Below are positions 32,286 through 41,839 of a stretch of DNA of 64,000 nt, one piece after another. Source of the DNA: Ahaetulla prasina. Taxonomy: Eukaryota > Chordata > Lepidosauria > Squamata > Colubridae. The stretch's first letter is position 1. Each line of letters begins with the position of its first letter. Both the position numbers and the translations under genes were made by a program. The DNA is taken from NCBI RefSeq assembly GCF_028640845.1, contig NC_080541.1:35927935-35991934 (forward strand), read 5' to 3'. Under the pieces are notes generated by a model. That model was not told the origin of the DNA. It saw only the letters and a program-made list of their open reading frames with translations, and made no database searches.

Positions 32286-33614
32286 GTGTCAGCGCCGGGC
32301 GAACGGTTCAAAGAATTTGTTAAAAAACGAGATGAGCTCTCGGCTCAAGGGGGGTGCCTGTTGTGGGGTGATCGTGTAATAATTCCTGATAAGCTAAGGG
32401 GAAAGGTATTGGACCTCCTCCACGAGGGTCACCCAGGGATCGTAAGGATGAAGGGGTTAGCTAGAAGCTATGTATGGTGGCCACTCATGGACGCAGAGAT
32501 TGCTGAGAGGGTAGGGAAATGCCAAGCTTGCCAAGAGTCCAGACCTCTACCCCCAACGGCCCCAGTCAGAGAATGGGAAAAGCCCCAAGGGCCCTGGTCA
32601 AGAATCCACATTGATTTTGCTGGCCCTTTCCACGGCCAAACATTCCTAGTGGTTGTGGATGCATTTTCTAAATGGTTGGAGATCATAATCATGAAATCCA
32701 CTACGGCCGAAGCAGTAATCGCAACTCTGCGCCACCTATTCGCAACTCACGGGTTGCAGGACACTCTGGTGTCCGACAATGGGCCCCAATTCACGGCAGC
32801 CCAGTTTGAAGAATACCTGGCAGAGGAAGGCATCCGACATGCCCTCTCTGCGCCTTTCCACCCTGCGTCGAATGGCCTTGCAGAGCGTTCCGTCCGGGGC
32901 GCTAAGGAGGCATTGTCCAGGCTCAAGCCAGGTGACTGGCAAACAAAAATAGACTTTTTCCTAGCCGCCCAGCACAGAACCCCAAGCACGGCCACCGGGA
33001 AAAGCCCAGCCGAATTGCTAATGGGACGGAAACTCCGGTGCCCACTTGACCGCTTGAACCCCCATTACACACCCGAGGGTTACAAGGGGGAACTAGAAAA
33101 GACAAGGGAAATGAGCATAGGCGACCGGGTGTGGGCCCGAAACTATGGGGACGGCCCTAGTTGGTTCGCAGGACAAATAATAAAGATAACCGGCCCAAAA
33201 TCGTACGTGGTAGAGCTACCAGACAACCGAGTGTGGAGGCGCCACATAGATCAGTTAAGGAAACGAATAACTGACCAAACCGAACCAAATGAAACAGATC
33301 ATGACCAATACCAATTTGAATCCACAGCTGACAATGACCCGGGGGAGGCGCAAGACTTAGCTGAGGTCCCAGAGTTCCAGCGACGCCATCAGGTCCCCGA
33401 GGGTAGCAGCAGGGAAAGTTCCAAAATTAATCCAAGGCCGGATGGCCAAGAAAAAGAGTCGGCCAATAATCCGGAGCCCGTTGGCCCAGAGAAAGAGCTG
33501 GGAGGAGAAAACAGCCCCTCCGACCAGCTCAAAACACCACCCAGAACTGAACCGCGCAGGTCAGAAAGAACTAGGAGACGCCCAGGTTATTTGCGTGACT
33601 ACGTCGAAAAATAA
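32286..33614 (+). CDS. Gypsy integrase, intact frame
   Basis: 442 codons from the first Met; homology starts near this point, since in the element it is the C-terminal part of pol rather than a separate gene. The N-terminal zinc-binding domain has HEGHPG and CQACQ (HHCC type). The catalytic core has Asp110 (HIDFAG), Asp164 (VSDNGPQF) and Glu200 (LAERSV), with 35 residues between the last two, the retroviral D,D-35-E pattern. The C-terminal region includes GDRVWARNYG and GPKSYVVELPDN, typical of the Gypsy GPY-like module. A charged tail ends RTRRRPGYLRDYVEK. It would insert the element DNA with a 5-bp staggered cut, which matches the observed GGTGC. Confidence 0.93.
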   Translation: MSAPGERFKEFVKKRDELSAQGGCLLWGDRVIIPDKLRGKVLDLLHEGHPGIVRMKGLARSYVWWPLMDAEIAERVGKCQACQESRPLPPTAPVREWEKPQGPWSRIHIDFAGPFHGQTFLVVVDAFSKWLEIIIMKSTTAEAVIATLRHLFATHGLQDTLVSDNGPQFTAAQFEEYLAEEGIRHALSAPFHPASNGLAERSVRGAKEALSRLKPGDWQTKIDFFLAAQHRTPSTATGKSPAELLMGRKLRCPLDRLNPHYTPEGYKGELEKTREMSIGDRVWARNYGDGPSWFAGQIIKITGPKSYVVELPDNRVWRRHIDQLRKRITDQTEPNETDHDQYQFESTADNDPGEAQDLAEVPEFQRRHQVPEGSSRESSKINPRPDGQEKESANNPEPVGPEKELGGENSPSDQLKTPPRTEPRRSERTRRRPGYLRDYVEK

Positions 33615-33653
33615 CATGTAAATAAATATGTAAATAGAGGCAAAGTGTTTTCT

Positions 33654-33666
33654 GGGAGGGGAGGAG
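33654..33666 (+). promoter_or_regulatory. Polypurine tract of the Gypsy element
   Basis: GGGAGGGGAGGAG directly precedes the 3' LTR, the expected position for plus-strand DNA priming. Confidence 0.85.
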
Positions 33667-33856
33667 TGTTATGTATTCATGTTTGTACCTTTAAATATTT
33701 GAGCGGGAAATCAGCACGTTGCTGATTGGACGAAGCCTCCAGCAGAACTGTATAAAAGGAGAGGTTTTTCCCCCAGCCTGTTGCTGGGTTCACCCTATAT
33801 TAAAGAGCTGTTGTCACTACCCTGGTCTCCAGCCTCGTTACTTCCAGAACCTAACA
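33667..33856 (+). repeat. 3' LTR of the Gypsy element
   Basis: 190 bp, one difference from the 5' LTR, same TATA box, ending CCTAACA and followed by GGTGC. Confidence 0.95.
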
Positions 33857-33894
33857 GGTGCTGCCAATGGTATAATCTTTTGTTATATTAGAAG

Positions 33895-34348
33895 CAGGGG
33901 TGGGCTGCTGGGGTTTTGCAAGGGTTCAAGAGAACCTCTAGCTAAAATTCTGTGCAGTTTGAGGAACCCCCAAATCCCACTCCTGTCTGGCCCCATCCTG
34001 CCCACCCTCCCCTTCCAGGAGTCTTCATGCAGCCTGTTTTGGATGCAGGTAAGTGCAGGTTGCATACAGAGGCTCAGGGAGGGTCAAAATGGGCCTATTA
34101 GAATTTCAGGAAGGCCAGAAATGGGCACGTTTCTGGCTTCCAGAGGCCTCCGGAACCTGGGGAGACCGTTTTCACCCTCTTGGAGGCTCAAGGAAAGCCT
34201 CCGGAGCCCAGGGAGGGCAAAAATGCCCGCCACCATGGTGCAGGAGGCCGACTAGGCCACCCCCCCATGGCCACGCCCCCCGCCCACAACTGGGCAGAGA
34301 ATTCTTTGCTAAAATTTTTGAGTTTTAGTAGAAGTTGAATTTTTGAGT
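33895..34348. mobile_element. Long GC-rich MITE-like repeat
   Basis: Starts CAGGGGTGGGCTGCTGG and ends around GCTAAAATTTTTGAG, sharing AATTTTTGA and CCACGCCC-type segments with the CAGTGGTGGGTT MITE family. Left flank ATTAGAAG and right flank TAGAAGAG suggest a decayed duplication. The middle has GGGAGG/GGAGGC blocks also seen at 51797-52195. The right end is approximate. Confidence 0.5.
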
Positions 34349-34349
34349 A

Positions 34350-35635
34350 GAAGAGCTCACCATCTTATGTCTTTTCTGGCCATGGAAAGGATGAAGGTAA
34401 CCAAAATCGCTTGGTTAAAACTTTCACTAAGGGAGAGATTGTTTAGGATTTGGGTTTATTGGGTACAAGGATCTGTGACAACAAAACCTCCTTCCTTTTG
34501 GCTGCAAGCTTTTGTGATATTGTCTGTGTACCTCAGGGCATGGCATCCACAGAAGCATTGCATTGCTTCCTCTGCACTTCAGAAACACAGCAAAGCTGTA
34601 CCAATGAATAAAGCCCAGTTAAATTCTGTGCAGTAACAAAAATTTGCTGAGCTGAATTCTCAGTGTTGTGTCACATGGTTACTTCCCTTTGATATAATGA
34701 TGCCACCTCTTCCAATGATGCTTTCTAATACTAACATGCAATAATTGCTTTCTGCAATTAGAGGAATAATCTACAGGGACCGAACTCACAAGCTTTTCTT
34801 GTGCAGTATCATCACTGCCTTGACATTATTTCCCTGCATGGCAATATTACAATGGTGTAGTGACAACTGTGCAAAAAACTATCCCTTGTAGATTTAAATG
34901 CAAAGCAGACAGTCTTCTTTGCACTAGTTAAATCAGGTTTTCTTGGGTCTTCTTTTTTCATTTTTTTTCTGGGGCATGTTTGCAAGGAAAGACAACACAC
35001 ACAAACAAAAATACACACACACGCACACACACAAATGAATTTGTCTTATTTCAATCTTATTTCAATTTAGATTGTGTTTACTGCTTATTAATAGGTTATC
35101 TCACCACTACTCAAAGGGAGCGGGTTGTTCTGTTTCTAAGAACTGATAATTACTTGCCAAAATATTTTATTCAAAACTGCACTGCAGTTACTTTGTGTTG
35201 AATAATTAAGACAGCTGATATCATTCTATGAAGCAATGACCTAATTTCAGTCTATTTTTCTTTTTCCTTTTTTTTAGTTTCTGTTGAGCTGCAGAAAATC
35301 AACCTTTCTATTAAAACAAATAGCTAGCACTTGACAGTTTTGATATCATTGTTAATTTTGGAAAGGCTTTTCCCTTCTTCAATAGTCATGAAATTTATTG
35401 AGTAAATTATTGTATCCTTGCAGAGTTGTTTTAGGTACAAAATGAAAATAGATTTCCATGTAAAAAGTATTGAACTCCTAAGGAAAGGGGGAATTATAAA
35501 TATAGTGAATTAATTAAAGCACAATCTTACTATATAAACCACAGTTCAAATCTGTAAAGTTAAAGGACAATAAGAAACAGAGCAATAGTTCAAACTGAAT
35601 ACTCATACAATTTTCATTTAATTATGTTCACAAGC
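34350..35635. other. Unannotated DNA with a CA repeat
   Basis: A (CA)n tract lies at 34993-35034. No gene, LTR or LINE was recognised in the rest. Confidence 0.4.
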
Positions 35636-35740
35636 ATTCTATTCTATTCTATTCTATTCTATTCTATTCTATTCTATTCTATTCTATTCTATTCCATTCT
35701 ATTCCATTCCATTCTCATCCCATCCCATCCCATCCCATTC
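35636..35740. repeat. (ATTCT)n compound microsatellite
   Basis: About 12 ATTCT units grade into ATTCC and CATCC units before an A-rich end. It is the complement type of the ATAGA tract at 17251. No LINE 3' UTR adjoins it, so its origin is unclear. Confidence 0.95.
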
Positions 35741-36189
35741 AAAAAAAAGGTGTTCTCAAACTATAGTGCTTGGTGCATTAAATGTGCATTACTGTGAGAC
35801 ATTTATTTATATACCATGATATATTGCTTTTTTCTTTGAAGAATACTGTTACAAAATTTTAGTTTATTGCTTTTTTATATGATACATAACTAAATTTGAT
35901 AATATCAAATGCTTCATTTCACAGTAGGCTGGAACTTCAAGTAGAATAGGAAATTATTTGGCCTAAAAATGAAGCATAGTCATGAATTCAGTATTTATAA
36001 AAAAAATCCATTTCTCAAGACTTTGCTGGCACATATAATCTATATTGGTTTCATTCAGATCTTGGAAAGAATTTAGTAAACACTTCTCAGTAGTATTATT
36101 TAGTTTTGACTATAACTCACTATTTATTAATATAAAGTATATGTTCATAAACAACCTGGGCAACCATATCAATATACATTTTTCAGGAT
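35741..36189. other. Unannotated DNA
   Basis: No recognised feature before the CR1 element. Confidence 0.35.
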
Positions 36190-37466
36190 GATCTGACCCT
36201 AATCAGATAACCAAAAGCCAACATGGGTTTGTCAAAAACAGATCATGCCAGACTAATCTTATCGCATTCTTTGACAAAATGACAAAATTAGTAGACCAGA
36301 GGAATGCTGTCGATATAATTTACTTGGACTTCAGTAAAGCATTTGATAAAGTAGACCATAACCTACTACTAGATAAAGTAGAAAAATATGGGTTAGACAG
36401 CACCACCACCAGATGGATTCGTAACTGGCTGACCAACCGCACTCAACGTGTAGTCCTCAACGGAACTACATCCACATGGAGGGAAGTATGCAGTGGAGTA
36501 CCCCAAGGCTCTGTTTTAGGCCCAGTACTCTTCAACATCTTCATCAATGACTTGGACGAGGGGATAGATGGGGAACTCATTAAATTTGCAGATGACACCA
36601 AGCTGGCAGGAATAGCCAACACTCCAGAAGATAGGCTCAAGTTACAGAAAGATCTTGACAGACTTGAACATTGGGCGCTATCTAACAAAATGAAATTCAA
36701 CATTGAAAAAAGTAAAGTTCTACATTTAGGCCAAAAAAACAAAATGCACCAGTACCGTATATGTGGTACCTTGCTCAATAGTAGTACCTGTGAGAGGGAT
36801 CTTGGAGTCCTAGTGGATAAACATTTAGATATGAGCCAGCAGTGTGCAGCAGCTGTTAAAAAAGCCAACACAGTTCTGGGCTGCATAAACAGAGGGATAG
36901 AATCAAGATCACGTGAAGTGTTAGTACCACTTTATAATGCCTTGGTAAGGCCACACTTGGAATATTGCATCCAGTTTTGGTCGCCACGATGTAAAAAAGA
37001 TGTTGAGACTCTAGAAAGAGTGCAGAGAAGAGCAACAAAGATGATTAGGGGACTGGAGGCTAAAACATATGAAGAACGGTTGCAGGAACTGGGTATGTCT
37101 AGTTTAACAAAAAGAAGGACTAGGGGAGACATGATAGCTGTGTTCCAATATCTCAGGGGCTGCCACAAAGAAGAGGGAGTCGGGCTGTTCTCCAAAGCAC
37201 CTGAGGGTAGAACAAGAAGCAATGGGTGGAAACTGATCAAAGAAAGAAGCAACTTAGAACTAAGGAGAAATTTCCTGACAGTTAGAACAATTAATAAGTG
37301 GAACGACTTGCCTTCAGAAGTTGTGAATGCTCCAACACTGGAAATTTTTAAGAAAATGTTGGATAACCATCTGACTGAGATGGTGTAGGGTTTCCTGCCT
37401 GGGCAGGGGGTTGGACTAGAAGGCCTCCAAGGTCCCTTCCAACTCTGATGTGATGTTATGTTATGT
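36190..37466 (+). mobile_element. CR1 LINE, 5'-truncated, with open RT frame
   Basis: From within the reverse transcriptase to the 3' tail. The 3' end is GGACTAGAAGGCCTCCAAGG, CCAACTCTG and a (TTATG)n tail. The 5' truncation is near 36190, just before QHGFVKN. It is nearly identical to the truncated copy at 2637-3193 where they overlap, so both belong to one young subfamily. Confidence 0.92.
36279..37388 (+). CDS. CR1 pol, reverse transcriptase part
   Basis: 369 codons from the first Met, with homology continuing upstream to about 36190, so the true protein is much longer. RT motifs are present: YLDFSKAFDKVDHN, SGVPQGSVLGPVLFNIFIND and the catalytic FADDTKL. After the RT, the thumb and C-terminal region read LGVLVDKHLDMSQQCA, VRPHLEYCIQFWSP, VQRRATKMIRGLE and EGRTRSNGWKL, ending DNHLTEMV. 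There is no internal stop or frameshift. The endonuclease domain and ORF1 are missing by truncation, so this copy cannot move itself. Confidence 0.92.
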   Translation: MTKLVDQRNAVDIIYLDFSKAFDKVDHNLLLDKVEKYGLDSTTTRWIRNWLTNRTQRVVLNGTTSTWREVCSGVPQGSVLGPVLFNIFINDLDEGIDGELIKFADDTKLAGIANTPEDRLKLQKDLDRLEHWALSNKMKFNIEKSKVLHLGQKNKMHQYRICGTLLNSSTCERDLGVLVDKHLDMSQQCAAAVKKANTVLGCINRGIESRSREVLVPLYNALVRPHLEYCIQFWSPRCKKDVETLERVQRRATKMIRGLEAKTYEERLQELGMSSLTKRRTRGDMIAVFQYLRGCHKEEGVGLFSKAPEGRTRSNGWKLIKERSNLELRRNFLTVRTINKWNDLPSEVVNAPTLEIFKKMLDNHLTEMV

Positions 37467-37794
37467 TAATTTTGCTCTTCAGAACTTCCAATGGTGCAGC
37501 CATTGTCACTGTAATTCATTCCTAAATGTTTTTAAGCAAATTTCTACCATGGCCATCTTAAGTGACTCTGCATAGTTTACAAATAACATACTAAAACAAT
37601 ATAAAGCATTAAAAGTGAAAATCAAAGTTAAAAATTTACAAGGCTAAAAAATTAAGGAGTTGGGGGGGGCTCGAGCCACCAGCCACCCCTAGGTTGCACA
37701 ACACTTTTAGAACTCCATGCTACCATTACTATAGTCATATCAGGAACCCTGAAACACTTCTGCATTGAAAGGATTAGGCAGTGACATCACTGTT

Positions 37795-38010
37795 GCCTGG
37801 GGGACACCCAGTTGGGGGCTCCTTTCATGTCCCCAATAAGCTACCTACTGAAGCGGTACCCATCTATCTATTCATAGTCACCTCCTTTTGAACTGCTGGG
37901 TAGGCAGGAGCTAGATCGAGGGATGGGACCTCACCCCATCCTGCAATAATAACTAAGTCTCAAACATGAGCCTGCCAATCATCACCACAGCATCCTAACT
38001 ATGTGAGCCA
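37795..38010 (-). mobile_element. Diverged Sauria-type SINE fragment
   Basis: CCTCCTTTTGAACTGCTGGG, TAGGCAGGAGCTAGATCGAG and CTCACCCCATCCTGC follow the order of the copy at 44451. The tail is not recognisable. Confidence 0.6.
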
Positions 38011-39330
38011 CAGTGCTCCATGCTAATTGACAAATTGACAAATTGGATGTTCATCTCACCTCTGAAGGTAAGATATATATGGAAATAAATATATGGAAAC
38101 TGATGTCTTTGTTTTTCTGCTTCAGCTTGATTTGGCACTTACATGTGAGCTGTTTGAAATCTGTTCTACAGTTTGCCCCCACCAGGTTGTTGCTCTTATA
38201 ATTGAGCTATGCTACCTCCTTGTACCATTAATATAGTCAATTTTATTCCAGTTTGTTCTGTCTAGTAACTATTATATAAACATCATTTTGGTTTTTTGGA
38301 GAATGTATTAGTAATGAAAAAAATAATTGGATTAGCAGAAACTGGTAAATTATTCACATACTTCGTTCTTTTCCCTCTGTCCAGGTCATATTGTGAACTA
38401 CATTTTCCTCCTTATATTCAACATGGTACACCAATCTCCAACCATAAGTAGCACATCTTGCTTGAAAGTTTTGTTAATTTGATTGAATTTAACCATAACA
38501 CTCATCACCCTTTTTGTCTTCAGCATTATTAATGAGAGCATTAATTTGGAGAAACATCATATTAAATTGTTGTTTCCAAAGTTGATATTTGATATAGCAA
38601 GTATTTTGGTCATTGACTGCATTCTATCCAAGTGCTGTGTCTTTGACTATGAAAGTGGTGTTATTCCTGCTTTGTTTTTCATGTTCTGAATAGTAAATAG
38701 TATGTTCTAATATCAGTCTCTTTCATGATTAAAAATATTTTAAAATGTCAGTTTCTTCAGTTTTCTCATGCTCATTCTTCTTATTCCGTGTTCCCATTAT
38801 AACTGTCTTTTAGCTCCAGATTGTTTCCTTTACTGGGCAACATTGGCAGCTAGACATCCAAAGCACTTAAATTTAGCTGTATCGTAAATGCCAAGAGTAC
38901 TCCAAAAGATCTTCAATTCTTCCTTGGGAGCATGTTGTATGTCAGCCCATGTCATCATCTGGTACCATTTTATCACCACTTTGTAGTACCTATCCAAATG
39001 ATTTTATTGGCAAACTACAAGAATGACTTATGACTGTCTTCGTCCATGAAGTTTGAAGGATCCTCTTTGCCATTGTCTCTAAAGTGAACATACACACTCA
39101 GCATCTTCCTCTATTGCTGATGCCTGAAATAAGTACCTGCTTGTTTTAGCTACTTTAATTGGAGCAACAATGTATGGCTTCCTTGAATGGTTGTTTCAGC
39201 GAAACACACTGAAAGGTAGCCATAGCATTGGATTGCATGGATGTGATTGCCACCTCCAGCCCAAAATTAATTAAGCAGGCAGCCAGTTGATACGGTAAAT
39301 AAGTGGGAAAATGATACAAGTTCAGTGTAG
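38011..39330. other. Mostly unannotated; coding-like stretch on the minus strand near 38832-39000
   Basis: On the minus strand, 50 or more codons are open and include YYKVVIKWYQMMTWADIQH and LKIFWSTLGIYDTAKF. Stops and frame changes bound the stretch. I do not recognise the family. It may be an old transposase or processed-gene remnant, or chance. Confidence 0.3.
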
Positions 39331-39580
39331 TGTTTAACCACCAAGAACCCCCTTTTGGTCAGATAGCTAATTATGGTTTCCAATAATTCCTGGTTGGTGG
39401 GTTCTGTTTCTGGGAGAAACAAAGGAAAAGTTATAAAAGCAATTACTTGACAACTACAATTCTATTGCAGCCTCTTCTTCCTGTACACTCTCAAATAAAC
39501 TTTGCCTCTGATCCAAGTGACTCGCTCTTGTGTTTTTTGGATAACCCACCTGGTTCTGAACCCAGAACTTTCTGCTAACA
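39331..39580 (+). mobile_element. LTR-like fragment with TATA and AATAAA
   Basis: Begins TGTTTAACCACC and ends TCTGCTAACA. It contains TTATAAAAGC (TATA-like) and TCAAATAAACTTTGCC (polyadenylation signal with typical downstream R/U5 composition). Flanks GTAG and GTTT do not match, so the boundaries or identity remain uncertain. Confidence 0.45.
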
Positions 39581-39630
39581 GTTTTGTTTTGCTTAAAACT
39601 TGATGATCTTAAAGTAAGTGTCTTTAGAAC

Positions 39631-40167
39631 TGTGGGAAGCCAACTCCCCCCCCACCCCAAGAATTAAATATTTTGGGGAATATTAAAAAGGCAGGATGGA
39701 ATATTTTCCCTAAAGGAGAAACAGAAAAAAAAATCTTAAGGGAAGCAGAAAACAGCCCCAGTTTCCCTGTTCCAAGCAAAAACTGAGGAGAACAGTTTAT
39801 AGAAATGCAGATTTGGTAATCCATTCAGAAAGACTGGGTCAGGCAGAAACTTCAGATAAGCAACACACTGAGCAACACAATCAAGCCAAAAGTTGACAAA
39901 ATTAGCTCAGAAAACACCTAGGATTTGCATTTCCCCTTTGCCTATAGAGCCAGCCATGATCCCTACATGACTCCATAGGAATCCAGAAGGTATAAAAACC
40001 CACCCACTCTAAACTTCGTTTTGTCAGCTATCCCAGAATCACATGTAGTTGGTGGTTCTTCTTCATCAATAAAGGGAACCTTTCTTTCCAATCAGCCATC
40101 AGCCTCTATGTTGTTTCCAGGATCTTTCTCCTGGCTTGGAACTGGACCTGGAATTTTTCTTCCAACA
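39631..40167 (+). mobile_element. ERV1-like solo LTR
   Basis: 537 bp, starting TGTGGGAAGCC and ending CTTCCAACA. The 4-bp duplication GAAC is present on both sides (39627-39630, 40168-40171), typical of gamma-type endogenous retroviruses. Inside are GGTATAAAAACCC (about 39990) as TATA box and TCAATAAAGGGAAC (about 40066) as polyadenylation signal, in the expected U3-R-U5 order. No internal viral sequence remains. Confidence 0.8.
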
Positions 40168-40364
40168 GAACCAAAATATGGATTAATGTTTTGCATTCTG
40201 TCCATTTTTAATAAACAAACTTTTACTTAGCAACCAGTAGGGAATCCTAGGGAACTTAGGTATGTTCCTAGCTGGTTAATTGCACGGTGCTAATTGAGAT
40301 GTCTGAATCTGCAGATCTATTGGTTTAGATCACCATACCACAGTGAAGTATTATGGGATTATGG

Positions 40365-40532
40365 CAGTGTGGGTTTCAATTTAGTTTGCTACTGGTTCAC
40401 TCATGCACACATACATGCTCTTGCAATGCTTCTGCACATGCACGGAAGCATCCAGGTGGGTGGGTGGATCCTCCTGCCACTGCTGCTACTGGTTCGCCCA
40501 ATCCGGGACAAACTGGTAGAAACCCACCGCTG
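40365..40532. mobile_element. hAT MITE (CAGTGGTGGGTT family), short form
   Basis: Termini CAGTGTGGGTTTCAA and AGAAACCCACCGCTG. The flanks GATTATGG and GATTATAG match at 7 of 8. The internal CTACTGGTTCACTCATGC is shared with 10837. Confidence 0.9.
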
Positions 40533-40539
40533 GATTATA

Positions 40540-40995
40540 GTGAGGTGCATACTCCATGGACATGACTCACAAAGTAATTGTTTTATAGCCCTTCAACATT
40601 TCTCTCTCTTTCTTTTCTCACTTCTTGAATATCTTAGTTTAGATACCAACAAGGCAGGGTTATATATTGATGAGGATTGTGTCTAGCAGGTATATTCTAG
40701 CAGGACTGCTAAGATTAAAAAGAAATAGATAATCATCTAATTGGGATAGTACTGGAAATTTGTTAACTGACAGCTCAAGAGAGTAAAATAGGAAGAGCTG
40801 GCTTGTCTAAGCAGCCTCTCTTTCAGGTGTTATCTAAATATGCAGGTAAAGCACAGGGTAACCTTCTGGTTTGGATCTGATGCAGCTCTCTTCCCTTATT
40901 GTTACTGCCATTAAGTGTTTTGGGGCTATTCTGCCTCTATACCAAGAAAAAGTAGCAAAATACTCAAAATATTCCCAAAATACTTGGGAACCAAT
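40540..40995. other. Unannotated DNA
   Basis: No recognised feature. Confidence 0.35.
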
Positions 40996-41005
40996 AGATC
41001 TGGAG

Positions 41006-41324
41006 CAGAGGTGGTTCTGTCCAGTTGTGGAGAACGAGTAGCGGAAATTTTGAGTAGTTCGGAGAACAAGTAGTAAAAATTCTGACTGGCCCCACCCCCA
41101 TCTATTCTCTGCCACCCAAGTCCCAGCTGATTGGGAGGAAATGGGGATTTTTCAATAACCTTCCCCTGGAGTGGGGTGGGAATGGATATTTTACAGTATC
41201 CTTCCCCTGGAGTGGGGTGGGAATGGAGATTTTACAGTATCCTTCCCCTGCCATGCCCACCAAGCCACACCCACCAAGCCACACCCACAGAACCAGTAGT
41301 AAAAATTTTTGAAACCCACCACTG
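41006..41324. mobile_element. hAT MITE (CAGAGGTGG long form)
   Basis: Termini CAGAGGTGGTTCTG and TGAAACCCACCACTG. Perfect 8-bp duplication ATCTGGAG (40998-41005, 41325-41332). Contains an internal duplication of about 49 bp (GGAGTGGGGTGGGAATGGA repeated at about 41168 and 41211). Confidence 0.93.
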
Positions 41325-41587
41325 ATCTGGAGACACCTTACTTGGTGCCATTCAGACTCTCTATCTTGCTTTCCTTCCAACATTCTTCTAAACAAAAAAG
41401 GAAGCTGACATGATTCAAAGCAAATGGCAACTGTAGTTCTCTTTCTTTACAGGAAGGTTCCTAGGTATCACTAAGTCCCAACAAGCATCCCCCAAAATAA
41501 TAATGATGAATGGCTACAGCCAAGTCTAATGGTTCCCCAAAGAAACAAGGTAGTGTTAGAACAAGACAGCTGTTTTGCTTTCTGATA

Positions 41588-41834
41588 AATAGCAATACCA
41601 ATAGCACTTAGACTTACATACCACTTCACAGTGCTTTACAGACCTCTCTAAGTGGTTTACAGAGTCAGCATATTGCCCCCAACAATCTGGCTCCTCGTTT
41701 TACCCACCTTGGAGGGATGGAAGGCTGAGTTAACCTTGAACCAGTGAGAATCGAACTACCAAACTGCTGGCAGCCGGCAGTCAGCAGAAATAGCCTGCAG
41801 TACTGCATTCTAACCACTGTGCCACTACGGCTCA
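41588..41834 (-). mobile_element. tRNA-derived SINE (TTGCTA-tail family)
   Basis: Full-length copy in minus orientation: tail TAGCAATACCAATAGC, body ATTGCCCCCAACAATCTGG, and head with box B region GAGAATCGAACTACC. Confidence 0.88.
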
Positions 41835-41839
41835 TATTA

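Larger units (their letters stand above)
27314..33856 (+). mobile_element. Ty3/Gypsy LTR retrotransposon with internal duplication
   Basis: Two 190-bp LTRs (27314-27503 and 33667-33856) differ at a single site, and both begin TGTTATG and end CCTAACA. A 5-bp duplication GGTGC flanks the element (27309-27313, 33857-33861). The order gag, protease, reverse transcriptase, RNase H, integrase is that of Ty3/Gypsy; no env is visible. A 1,976-bp segment (28071-30046) is repeated at 30047 onward. Without it the element would be about 4.57 kb, an ordinary size. Single-base indels are dense from about 28.3 to 31.1 kb and sparse outside. The LTR identity indicates recent insertion. Confidence 0.97.

Noticed and set aside
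27601..33614. Host retrovirus-derived (domesticated) gag or pol gene
   Set aside because: Both LTRs, a 5-bp duplication, a primer-binding-like site and a polypurine tract show an ordinary retrotransposon insertion. Only one LTR difference exists, so there has been no time for domestication.
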